This document shows, piece after piece, positions 20,387-30,457 of a stretch of DNA of 64,000 nucleotides. Within the stretch, counting starts at the first letter, position 1; every line of letters starts with the position of its first letter. The translations under genes were made by a program, and so were the position numbers. Origin of the DNA: Clytia hemisphaerica (taxonomy: Eukaryota; Cnidaria; Hydrozoa; Leptothecata; Clytiidae); contig CACVBU010000250.1 of assembly GCA_902728285.1 (NCBI GenBank), positions 790,085-854,084 on the forward strand. The letters are read 5' to 3'. The notes beneath the pieces are model-generated. The model was not told where the DNA came from and did not search any database. It saw nothing but the letters and a program-made list of their open reading frames with translations.

Positions 20387-22027
20387 TTACTCAATAAATT
20401 TTCTTGCTTTTGCCCGCATCATCAATGTAGAATTTTTTCTTGAAGGGTGAAATTTATACTCTGGGTCTTTTAAGATGTTAGACCATTTTCCTTGTCCGTA
20501 CTTCTTTATACCCTTTAACAGAAAATTGTCCTCTTCAGTAGTAAAAGCATTCTTCTTGTTTCTTGGCTTTTTTTCGGAGGCCACTTGTTTCATTTCTTCC
20601 TTTTCGATTTCATGAAGAACGATTTTATCTTCTTTTACATCTTTCTCCTTGGCCGATGTAACTTTTATCAACTTGTCCATACAGTCGTTCGCTTTTCTTG
20701 CAACATCTTGTGACTTTCGTTTTTGATAGTGCACCTTGGCAACGTTGGATGTGTGTTTCTGGTCGAGGCTGACAATACGTTGTTCTTCTAGCGTCAGGTT
20801 CTCAGCGCTAGCGGTTTCGATGATCTGCCTATAACGGGTTGGTGTTATATACTTTCCAATCGCTTGATACACCATTCTTCCAAATATATCTCCCAGGTTT
20901 TTAAGCTGGTTTCCGTTTTTACAGACCAGTAAAAAATCACATTTTGAATTCAATCGTGGTCTAACATGATCTACGTAATTTTTCAATTTCGAAAGTACGT
21001 CATCAGTAAAAACAAGTGAATCAAAACCGTATTGTTCTTCAGTTTTAAAGTGTGTTTGATCAATCATTCCTGTTTTCATAGCAGTAAGAACCATCTTCAC
21101 AGTAAGAAATTGAAATGTCATTGGCCTGCTACCTTTAACATTCAAAAACAACAAAGAAACTACGAAAGATGACGCGAAAGAAAGATCGTGGGCAATGTGA
21201 GCATTGATCTTTGATAAATTTACAACTTGGTTATACCTGTCCTCGTGAAAAGGTATCACTTTTTGTAAATCTGCAAGTGACGCCCAGCAATTGATACTCT
21301 CCAAATGCTCGATTGAAAGTAAAGTGTTCCACTCGACCCGCATCTTCTTTCTTAGACATTGTTTGGCACGAGAGAGAAAAACTTCGCTGGTCAGAAATAT
21401 CGCTATTTTGTCCGCGCGTATACCCCTGCATCTCAAAAAGTCTAGGCAATGACTCAATGACTGTAGGTAAGATATCATCCCGGGTTTGCCAAGTTTGCAT
21501 TCATTTTCCAAATATCTCAGAAATCTCTCTATATATTCCGTAGATCCAACACAATATTCCATTAAAGTCAAAGTCAATTCAAAATTTTCTTCCAAATTTT
21601 CCAAACAAAATTTACAGAACTTCATTATTTTTCGGCAAATTTGAAGCGCTTGATTTGCATCTTTGCCACCCCCTCCAGCACTGCATATCCAAAATATAAA
21701 GTCTTTAGCCAGTTGACATTTGTCCGAGAAAGATGAGATGTTCCAAGTTTTATTTCTGATTACTGCTCTTTTTGAAGAATAGATTTTATCTGTGAAAACT
21801 TCATCAACATTAGGTTTACTTTCAAAATAAAAGTACCATCCGTGTTTCGTCACAACATGTTTTCTGCAACCTCTTTGACTGTGGTAGCTATCGCTGTCAC
21901 AATTGGAAACAGGACAAACAAACAAGCCAGCTGCATTTGGAGTCAGCTTGAGCCGTTTAGCTTTGGGACTTGCTCCTTCAACGCCTTCCCAATCTTTCTT
22001 GCTGAAAGTTCTCTTCATCGCGTACAC
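20387..22027 (-). CDS. Tyrosine-recombinase-like protein with C2H2 finger and C-terminal Myb/SANT domain, intact
   Basis: Single exon, 546 residues, no stop or frameshift. Residues 38-62 form a C2H2 finger (C38, C43, H57, H62). The middle is helical. Candidate catalytic residues follow tyrosine-recombinase order: R301 in KGSRPMTFQFL, R398/R400 in TPTRYRQIIETA, H425 in DQKHTSNVAK and Y434 in VHYQKRKS. A charged linker leads to a Myb/SANT domain at about 494-546 (FTTEEDNFLLKGIKKYGQGKW), similar in style to telobox-type single Myb repeats. Proteins of this build seem familiar to me from other invertebrates as unnamed multicopy genes, but I cannot verify that. It converges on the SF3 helicase gene with array 2 between. 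The Myb domain is a natural candidate to bind the GATAA motifs. A recombinase would cut and rejoin DNA through a Tyr-DNA intermediate. The recombinase call rests on motif order. Confidence 0.8.
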   Translation of the reverse strand: MYAMKRTFSKKDWEGVEGASPKAKRLKLTPNAAGLFVCPVSNCDSDSYHSQRGCRKHVVTKHGWYFYFESKPNVDEVFTDKIYSSKRAVIRNKTWNISSFSDKCQLAKDFIFWICSAGGGGKDANQALQICRKIMKFCKFCLENLEENFELTLTLMEYCVGSTEYIERFLRYLENECKLGKPGMISYLQSLSHCLDFLRCRGIRADKIAIFLTSEVFLSRAKQCLRKKMRVEWNTLLSIEHLESINCWASLADLQKVIPFHEDRYNQVVNLSKINAHIAHDLSFASSFVVSLLFLNVKGSRPMTFQFLTVKMVLTAMKTGMIDQTHFKTEEQYGFDSLVFTDDVLSKLKNYVDHVRPRLNSKCDFLLVCKNGNQLKNLGDIFGRMVYQAIGKYITPTRYRQIIETASAENLTLEEQRIVSLDQKHTSNVAKVHYQKRKSQDVARKANDCMDKLIKVTSAKEKDVKEDKIVLHEIEKEEMKQVASEKKPRNKKNAFTTEEDNFLLKGIKKYGQGKWSNILKDPEYKFHPSRKNSTLMMRAKARKFIE

Positions 22028-22550
22028 ACGTCATTTCTCCATATTTTCCAAATAAGCATTTAAAAAGTGAACTTGCCTTTTTGAGAGATCGCATCGATCC
22101 TCTCTTAAATGAACTAATTATCTAGATAATTTCACGTAATTTCAGAAAAAAGGAATTATCTCACTATTTTAATGAAGTTCCTTTTATCCTTTTAATTTCA
22201 TTCTGTGAAATACCGTATTCTTTGATTAAAATGTTTTTTAAATTTAAATATACAATTAGTTCTTTTAAAAAATAGTTGAAATGACTATTAAAATGAGATC
22301 AGAGAGTTCCCAATTGGTTTGGTTCTCTTTACTCTCATTGAATCGTTGTAGAATAGGAACTATTTGTGCATATAGCACCAGCAAGGGAATACTTGTAAAT
22401 GAACAAAAAGTTCCTTTCAAAACAAATTATTTAACTCATTTGTTCCCTTGATAAAAAATGAATCTTACAAATTGAAATAGAAACGATGAACTATGAGTTC
22501 CTTTGGGAATTGACTTTCGGAATATGGAGATCTTAAACTTAAAATCATCA
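22028..22550. other. Upstream region of the recombinase gene
   Basis: This should hold the recombinase promoter, but no clear core motif was identified. TCTCCATATT near 22034 and its inverse near 22515 could be ends of a small element or the edge of the larger module. AGTTCC/GGAACT motifs recur. Confidence 0.35.
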
Positions 22551-22551
22551 T

Positions 22552-23060
22552 CTATATGAAACTACGGAAGACACGAAAGAGATAGCGGATAAGAAAGATA
22601 TCGACTACATAGAAAAACATGTAATTTCAAAACTGAATATAGGAGAAATCAAGGTAAAAATATCAGAAAGAATCGGTACCCTAACACTTGAAAACGAAGA
22701 GAAAAAACATTACCGTCCATTGAAACTTACATTTCAAAGTGAGGAAGATAAAGAAAAGGTGCTAAAGGGGATCTGCAATTCAAGACGCCGTTACGAATTT
22801 AAAGCAACAGACGATCTGTCAAAAAACGAACGAAACCTCGTTAAGGAATGGTGCCAAAAGGCAAAAGAACGAAATATGAAGAAGAACGATGACAGCTTCC
22901 AGTGGAAAGTCCGTGGAAGCCCAAGAACTCGACTTTATATGAAAAAAGTACTTGTACAATAAGAATAAGAACTTTGTTACATTATAAAGATAAACTGTAA
23001 ATTTAAATGAGATTGTTTCATAGAGGTCAATGGACCTGCGAAATATACTTCTATAATATA
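22552..23060 (+). pseudogene. ORF1-only LINE derivative
   Basis: The frame is open from about 22552 to the stop at 22961-22963 and carries the C-terminal half of an L1-type ORF1 protein: RPLKLTFQSEEDKEKV, LSKNERNLVKEWCQKAKERN, then FQWKVRGSP. That half binds RNA. Directly behind the stop are a few codons resembling the end of ORF2 (KDKL-stop) and then the conserved LINE 3' tail with GAGGTCAATGGACCT. The whole endonuclease and reverse transcriptase are missing, so ORF1 is joined to the 3' end. The same 3' tail is found at 4758-4800. This resembles half-LINE (HAL1-like) elements, or it may be a private deletion. Confidence 0.7.
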
Positions 23061-23364
23061 ATATATATAAACTGTAAACATTTTTTCTTAATGTAATAAA
23101 AACGTGTTTTGAACCAATAGTTCATTTTTTTCAATTCCCTTTTGGGATTGTAAAAAAATGATCTGTTAATAAACTGTAAAATGGACCAATCAGAGCCTTA
23201 CAACACTGCTTCATGGCAAGGAACAAATAATCTTTTATGTAGATAATGTTTTACAGTTTTCCATGCCACCGTGCAAGCACATGGGCCTCTATAAATCGCT
23301 CATACATTGGTTTGGTTTATTACAAAGGTTAACTTCAAACAGATATGCAACAATAGTGACAATT

Positions 23365-24608
23365 TCAATCATACTCAAACATTTTCTCTTTCCAAGCTAG
23401 ACCGAGGTTTTCTTTAAAATCTTGTATTGTAGATGATTTAACTACTTTTTCAGGTAGGCTATTCCACTGTTGAATGCCCCGATAGTAAAGGGAGTTGCTC
23501 TGGGGTCCACGGACACCATCGTTCCCGAAAAATCTTACCAGTTCAGAATTATGTGTTCTCATTGGTCTTATTCGTTGGTTAAATTTCTTAGATAGGAACA
23601 CACGATTTTTCATAGTGATTTAAATGTTTAAAGATCTCAACCATATCACTTACCTCACGCCTATATTTTAGACTTAGGATTCCAATTCTTTGTAGTCTGC
23701 TTTCATAACATAGTCGTCCACATGTTTCGACTGCTTTTGTAGCGCGCCGCTGAACACCTTTTATAATTGTGTTTTTTCAGTTTCAGTGATCAAATGACTT
23801 GGGCATATTCTAGGTGGGGCCTGACAAATGTTATGTAAAGTTTACGGAATAATTCAGGAGTTAGATACGTGAAGGTTTGTCTAATTAGACCAGCCATTGA
23901 GTTTGCCTTTTTTACTTGGTTTGATATATGTTGGTCAAAGATCCTTTTCGAATTTTACATGTTTCAGTAAATTTTCTCCGAGTGTGTATTGATGTACATG
24001 TTTAATTATATTCGGCTTACCTAACGTTAGTACATGACATTTGTCGGGATGAAATTTTAAAAGCCACGTATATGACCATTGCTGTAGTCGATCGATGTCC
24101 TTCTGGATTATAAGTGCATCTTCAATTGATTCTACTTTATTGACAAGTTTAGTGTCGTCAGCAAATAGAAAGAGTTGTGATTTAATTGAATCCGGTAAAT
24201 CGTTGATGTATAGAACGAAAAGGGTAGGCCCTATGAAACTACCTTGGGGTACTCCACTAAGAGCTATTTGTTTTTTGGATTCAACTCCATTTACTCTAAC
24301 TATCTGAATAGATCCTTCAGGAAGTATCGGATCCATTCAAGCAACTTATTTCTTATTCCGTAGGCTTCTAATTTGATTAAGAGCCTTTGGTGGGGAACTG
24401 AGTCGAATGCCTTTGCAAAGTCAAAGTATACTGCGTCAACAGCTTTACCGTTAGCAATGTCTTCGGTAGACACATCTAGATAGTTTAGCAGTTGTGTTAC
24501 TGTTGATCGGCGATTGATAAAACCATGTTGCTTGTTAGAAAGTAGTTTCTCTTGCTCTAGATGTGACACAATATGTGTTTTAAGAATCTTTTCCATCATT
24601 CGACACAC
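23365..24608 (-). pseudogene. LINE ORF2, reverse transcriptase part
   Basis: Motifs in order are VCRMMEKILKTHIVSHL, KQHGFINRRSTVTQLLNYLD, the catalytic VYFDFAKAFDSVPHQRLL, then (after a frameshift near 24310) SGVPQGSFIGPTLFVLYIND and the catalytic FADDTKLVNKV. After another break near 23935 the end reads NSLYYRGIQQWNSLPEKVV to the stop at 23365. The upstream RT0/fingers part lies at 25907-26300 (MGPDELHPRMLKELAEYI, VSPVYKKGNKNIAENYRPIS), beyond the 24625-25903 insertion. The family copies its RNA into nicked DNA at the target site. Catalytic Asp residues are present but the frame is broken at least three times. Confidence 0.85.
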
Positions 24609-24624
24609 AATGGATGTCAGGCTA

Positions 24625-25903
24625 CACAGGAAAAAGTTTTCAGATCACACGGGTAGGAAAACTTAAATTCCGACGCCGTAATTTTCAAAAATCAATTTTT
24701 GCATGTGATTTTATAAACTGATAAGGTGTGATTGTTTTGGCAGTGTGATTTCCGATATCACACTGCGGAATTTTTCAAATAGTTATTTTTATTTTTTTAA
24801 ATTCGGCGTGTGAAATCCAATTTAACACTTTTAAACTTGACTGAAAAGGCTTTATCGAAATCACACGTGTGATTTCTAATTTCCGCAAGCAAATAAAGTT
24901 TTTCAGCATGTTGTACACTTTAAATTTTCGGCGTGTGAAATCCAATTTAACACTTTAAAACTTCACTGAAAAGGCTTTATCAAAATCACACGTTTGAATT
25001 CTAATTTCCACAGGCAAATGAAATTTTTCAGTATGTTGTACACTATAAATTTTCGGCGTGTGAAATTCAATTTAACAATATGTCAAACACTGGCAACTAT
25101 AGTCCAAGAAGTATAAAACTTACACTACAAAACTCTAAAAACGTATAAGGACAAGATAGAAACAAGAAATCGCAGTCATTAGTTCCCACGGGTGGGAAAG
25201 TCAAATTAACACGGTGGGAAGGTACAATTCTGGAAACCACAAGTGAAAATTGGACCGAAACTGTTCAGATTGCATTCAAATCATAAAATTATAAGGCTGT
25301 ATTCGATCAGTGTGTAACACAACGCTAAAGGTGAGGCGTCCCGCAAGGGCGGCCTCATTCGCTTGCAATGGACTTGCGTCGCAAGGGCTCAGTGGACCGG
25401 TGAGACGGGTTTGAGGTCATTAAATTGGCTCTCTAGTGCAGCTCTACTTTTGTGAAAAAAGTGCTGGGATTCTCAAAGTAGCGCAAGTACATGATAGAAC
25501 GAATGGGAGCTATCGAGCCAATGCTCACGAATGACCGAATACATTTAACAATTTATCAAATACAAATCAAAACCATTTTCCAAAAACTTGGTGGGGAATC
25601 AAAATTTCGGCGTGTGGTTTTCGATAAGATAAGCGAGTGTAAAATGCTGACGTGGGATTTTCGATTTAACACGTGGGATTTTCGATTTAACACGTGTATT
25701 GTTCGATTCAGCACACAATGTTTAAAGCGTGTGATCCTGCGTTAACCACGTCGGAAATTCAATTATACACAAGTGATTTTGAGTTTCCCACCGGCGAAAA
25801 AACGAACCGATTCCCACGCGTGGGATAGCAGTGTGAAATGTATACTGTCACACCGTGTGATTTTCACTTTCACACCGGTGTAATTTGATGACTTTTTCCT
25901 GTG
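24625..25903. mobile_element. Non-autonomous DNA transposon with CACAGGAAAAAGT ends
   Basis: A 1279-bp element has perfect 13-bp ends CACAGGAAAAAGT and ACTTTTTCCTGTG, flanked by CTA on both sides (24622-24624 and 25904-25906). The LINE RT frame resumes beyond it (YRPIS to LTSIVCRM). It has no coding capacity. The interior is made of variants of a motif with GTGTGAAATCCAATTTAACA and CACACGTGTGATTT. A 3-bp duplication suggests a PIF/Harbinger-type mechanism. Confidence 0.85.
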
Positions 25904-25906
25904 CTA

Positions 25907-26299
25907 ATCGGACGGTAGTTTTCCGCTATATTTTTGTTTCCTTTTTTGTAAACAGGTGATACATTAGCATGCTTCCAGTCATTTGGGAGACAACTATCGT
26001 TGAGAGATTTTGTCATTATAAGGAAAAGCGGTTCTGCAATATATTCAGCGAGCTCCTTTAGCATCCTCGGGTGAAGTTCATCTGGCCCCATGGATTTGTT
26101 TGGATTTAACGCCTTGAGTTCTTTTTTTATAGTTTCAGTTAGTATATTTATCTCTACTTCTTTATCCGTCCTGGAATGGAATTCAGGGAGTTGTTCGAGT
26201 GGCTCACGTGTAAAAACACTACAGAATTGGCTCTGGAGTATGTTGGCTTTACTTTTGTCATCATATTTGATCGAATTTTCATTATTAGGGTTTTCGAGG
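25907..26299 (-). pseudogene. LINE ORF2, N-terminal RT segment between two insertions
   Basis: The frame runs from SLENPNNENSIKYDD through FCSVFTREPLEQLPEF and KALNPNKSMGPDELHPRM to ENYRPIS, ending at the CACAGG element on one side and the CTCAGG element on the other. It is the finger region of the RT and is continuous in meaning with 24608 and 26941. Confidence 0.85.
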
Positions 26300-26940
26300 C
26301 TCAGGTAAGTTATGGCATGTCTCAAAAACCTGAAAATTACCAAAACTTTTGAAGGCCATTAGCCGGCATGATAAAGTTTCGCTGTAGGGGTGTTACCTAA
26401 TTGTTTACGCCCTTATTTTTGCGAAAAACCGCAAAAACCAAAAAGTGCTGATGCCAGCAAAACTTGTTTTTTTTAATATCTCCAGTTTAGCTAATGGTAG
26501 TAACATGAAATTTGGACCAACGTTGAATATCATTAAAAGGATCATTTTGCAAAAAAAATTTTCGAAATTTTGCTGTCGTCAGCGGAAATAAGCAAAATAC
26601 GAAATTTTGCAATATAGTACTGATGTCAGCAAAATTTCAAAATTTTTTTTTGCAAAATGATCCTTTAAATGATGTCTAACTTCAGTCCAAATTTCATGTT
26701 TCTATCTTTGGCCAAACTGGAGTTATTCAAAAAACAAGTTTTGCTGACGTCAGCATTTTTTAGTTTATGCGGTTTTTCGCGAAAATAAGGGCGTAAACAA
26801 TTAGGTAACACCCCTACAGCAAAACTTCATCATGGTATCCTTTGTTGCAAATCATTGGTTTCCTCATTTTCTGCCGGCTAATGGCCTTCAAAAATTATGG
26901 TAATTCTCAGGTTTTTGAGACATGCCATAACTTACCTGAG
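26300..26940. mobile_element. Palindromic MITE with CTCAGGTAAGTTATGG ends
   Basis: A 641-bp element has near-perfect inverted ends of at least 68 bp: CTCAGGTAAGTTATGGCATG on the left and its inverse CATGCCATAACTTACCTGAG on the right. The inner arms are also self-complementary (CTGACGTCAGCA-like pieces), so nearly the whole element can fold back. A second, right-truncated copy is at 60965-61350. It sits inside LINE ORF2. No clear target duplication was found. Confidence 0.85.
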
Positions 26941-27618
26941 GGAGAGGATGTATTCCCGTTCTTGCTTTCAGGTTGCTGCGTACACATTTCCAGAATCTTT
27001 TTGGATTTGTTTTTTATTGTTTGCTGATCTTTTCTTCGAACTCTCTCTTGGAGCGAGTCAGGGCTCTATTAGCGGCGTTGCACCATCTTACGTACTCCCT
27101 TCTACCTCTCTCAGTGTCGTCGTTTTGAAGTGAGATTATCCATTTTCTATGCGCCTTACGTTTCTCTTTAATTATCTGACAAATTTTTGGATCCAAGGGA
27201 TAATTCCCTTTCCTCCTTTGATTTGACAGGTCGTTCTTATTGTGCGTAAGTGGCACATAGAGGTTTCGGTGCTCGATCATTTGTTTTAGGAATAGGTCCC
27301 AACTCTCATTCACATCTAATTCAATTGACTTTTGGATGAATTCGATAGACCAATTGATATGGCTTAGATGAGATCTCATAAACTGGTAGTTGGTTTTGCT
27401 GTATTGATATCTATCAAGCTCATTTTTAATTGTGAAATAGCCATAGAATTTAAAGGAGAGGACACTGTGATCACTGAGATGGAGTGGGGCAAGGTATTTT
27501 ATCTCGGAAATTTGATTTTCTTCCCCTGTAAGGATGAGATCGAGTATTGATGGTTTGTCGGTGCCTCTTCGCCGTGTCGGTTCAAGGACATGTTGGTATA
27601 AAAAACAGTCTCTTAAAG
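26941..27618 (-). pseudogene. LINE ORF2, end of endonuclease and linker to RT
   Basis: From the insertion boundary the frame reads FLYQHVLEPTRRRGTDKPS, LDLILTGEENQISEI and LHLSDHSVLSFKF, the last motifs of the APE-type endonuclease with its conserved SDH. A basic linker (KEKRKAHRKWIISLQ) and NPKRFWKCVRSN follow before the 26300-26940 insertion. The SDH His is a catalytic residue in this nuclease family and is kept. There is at least one frame change near 27010. Confidence 0.8.
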
Positions 27619-29863
27619 GGGAAGTTAAGTAATTTCTAGGGTACCCATTTTTTGCTGTTATCATCATTATATGACAATATCATGTGCCTCAGGTTACTTT
27701 TTATTCGTTCGAAACACTTTCTTCTACGAGATATAGCTCCCTCTTTTTTGCAATAAAAGTGAGTTTTTAAAGAGAACGCGTTTTTTAAAGAGGAATGGCA
27801 CGAGCAGCTGTTCTGACGTAATTTGCTCCAAAAGACGAACAGAAATCTTTTTTTTAATTAAAATTTGTACTGATAAACAGTGTTTTGTAAAGAGATTCTG
27901 CTAGACCTGGCTAGACATTTATCCGTTTTTTTTTCAAGATTTCTTCACGTTTCTTCGATTCTATACTTTCTTATTCTTTCTAGATACAAGATTAGTTCGC
28001 TGGAGGACAGAGTTAAGTTAATCAGTTAACTCGTAATTTTAGGTTTCGAGGAATGAAAGAAATCAATCATAGTTATACAACTTACGTAACTTTTGCGTCA
28101 CAACTGATATTCTTCTTCCCCTCATTTTAGAATAAAGTTTTTAAACGCAGCAAAGATTACCAAGCTTGAGATTACCTATCCCAAAATTATTCAGAAAAGA
28201 CTAAATAAAATATTTTAAAATTATTCTTAACATGTTCTTTTTTTCATCATTTTGTGAGTATTTATTTACGTAATCTTTTAAAAGGAAGCAGACGAAAAAC
28301 ACCAGGCCTTTGCCAACAGTTTCATTGTCATCAAAACTGGTGGCAAACGCCCGGTGTTCTTCGGATGTTTCCGTATAAAAGATTACGTCACAAATATCAA
28401 GAATGCAAAGCTGCTTTTTTGGAAACGGTAAAAAAGGATTCCACATGGGTTTAGATGCACCTTTTGTGATAATTTTAGTTTCATGAAGCAACCGTAAATG
28501 CTAGATTTGTAGATGTCGGAAAAAGCTTCGGCTCTCCAGGGGAAAATGTGTCCACGAATAGTCCTCATCCCGATTGGGTAAATCGCTAATTCCACTTGAA
28601 TTTTGTGGCTGAAAATGATTCCATTGAGAAAAAAAAGAATTAACATTATTTTGACTTTGACTTTACTGTGCGCGATTCAAAAGTACCCTAGAAAATTCTC
28701 CTTCCTTTACTTCTCCTAGAATTTAGAAAAATATACATTTAACCCCGTTGCTTTCGGACTTCAATTTCCCACTGGATTAGCTAGCCTTTAGAAAAACCTA
28801 CTGGTAAAAACAAGTTCTAGACTTTAGATATAGGGCGTACAACGTACGTTAGCATTAACTCACTAACGTTGACTTGTCATGAAATAGGAATTATTTAACA
28901 GCATTTTTCTCTTTAAAGAGGAATGGTCTAAACACAATTTTTATATCTCTTGTCTTTCGTGTTTCATAACTATAACTTTACTTACGGCCTCTTCACATGG
29001 AAAGAAGTCCAAAACTTACTAAGCTTACCGGACCCTACTGAAAACACAAAGATTCTTTCACATACCTAGATATTGTGGCTACCATTGAATTTCTATTGAA
29101 AAAAACAAGGCTTTTGGATTCTAGTATGGTTAGACCGTATAAAACATCAAGTAACGAAATATTGAAAAAATCAGGGGTTTGATCAGTTATGATACAGCTC
29201 TTTTCTACTACAAAGTCGTTTAAAAAAGATTCTTTCTGGAGCAAATGACGTCACACGAAAGAGAGATTAGAATTAGAAGAAATTTTAAACAAAAAGGGGG
29301 TCTTTAAAACACCGGTTTTTGCGTCTAAAAGAATATGTGTTTATGAAAGATATATCGATGTTTAGACATTGAAGTTGAGATTTTCGTGAATTCTATGATG
29401 TTAACCCTATTCGGACTAGGGGGGGGGGCTCTTTCTGTTCGGAGGTCAAACTATTGGTAATAGCTCCTGAAATAATAGAGCTTTTGCCGTGAAATTTTCT
29501 GTAAATTCTTAACTTTTATTTAGCTTCAAAATAAAAAAAAATAAGCATTTTAAACTCAGGCAACTTTATTCTAAAGCTTTTGTTAGAATACAATAGCTAT
29601 TTATAAGAACAAAGGAAATTTTCGGTTTTTGCTCACTTTGGGCATGATGAGTGACGTCATCAAAAAAAATTTTTGTCAAAAGTTACCTTACGTGACAAGG
29701 ATCTTGTGGGCCAAATTTCATCCAAAAAAACCCACTAGATCAAAAGTTAAGGGGTGGTACAGGAAAAGCCCCCCCCTAGTTCTGAACCGCCCCTAAAAGC
29801 CTAGTTTGAATAGGGTTAAGATTGGTTTTCAGGGGAAAAACATATACCTTAAAAATCTTCCCC
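27616..29863. mobile_element. About 2.25-kb DNA transposon, no transposase seen
   Basis: The LINE endonuclease frame breaks at FLDALK near 29865 and resumes near 27615. The ends are similar in inverse orientation: CTTAAAGGGGAAGTTAAG on the left and CTTTAAAGGGGAAGATTTTT read inward from the right. CTTTAAAG and CTTTAAGA flank it and could be an imperfect 8-bp duplication. Inside, TTTAAAGAGGAATGG recurs near both ends. No coding region could be supported, so it is probably non-autonomous. It carries the TTAA element at 29401-29819. Confidence 0.6.
29401..29819. mobile_element. TTAA-flanked MITE (piggyBac-like ends)
   Basis: A 419-bp stretch begins TTAACCCTATTCGGACTAGG and ends with its inverse CCTAGTTTGAATAGGGTTAA. 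The TTAA at each end fits a piggyBac-type target site. Runs of G and C lie next to the ends. Nested inside 27616-29863. Confidence 0.8.
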
Positions 29864-29864
29864 T

Positions 29865-30130
29865 TTAAAGCATCAAGGAATTTCTCCTCGTCGCCATCTT
29901 CTTCACAAGGTGAGGACCAATGGACCCAATCGATTTTCTTATAGTTAAAGTCACCTATCAGACATACATGAGTGTATTTCGGATTTAGGCAGAGATCTTT
30001 TATGAGCTTATTCCTGTTCTTGTTATTTTCATCGAAGATGTTTGTTTCAGTTTTTGTCGGGCTTCTATAAAGACATCCGAGTAACATGGTGTCTTTGTTC
30101 TCCATTGCAATTTCTAACAGGCAAGTCTCT
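29865..30130 (-). pseudogene. LINE ORF2, middle of endonuclease
   Basis: The frame MENKDTMLLGCLYRSPTK, then THVCLIGDFNYKKIDW and EKFLDALK, matches the core of the APE-type endonuclease, with the catalytic GDFN motif. It is cut at FLDALK by the 27616-29863 insertion. The N-terminal endonuclease should lie at 30130-30450, where the frame is broken. Confidence 0.8.
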
Positions 30131-30457
30131 TCAAATTCAACTTTCGTTTGTATTTGTAGGATGAGGTGATTAATAGATTGTGGACTAGAATGATGATTCC
30201 TCTCTTTTTTTTGTATTCCTATGTTAGTTTTATATGATGTAGAATAATTCTCAATTGAGTAGTCTTGATCTTTTCTCTCAGAGATTCGTTTAGTGTTGAC
30301 TTTGGTGATGGAAATTATATGAGGTTGTTCAGTAGCGACGTGCTTTAAAAGTTGGTTTTTCTGATAGTAAGTTCACTAATTGTTGTGGTTGTGCTTTTTG
30401 AATCGTTTTTGTTAGGTGGGTTTTCATTCAAGCTGTCGTTATCGTTATCGATCGGTT

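Noticed and set aside
28201-28646. Transposase remnants in the 2.25-kb element
   Set aside because: Short frames on both strands show no acidic-triad or zinc-finger pattern.
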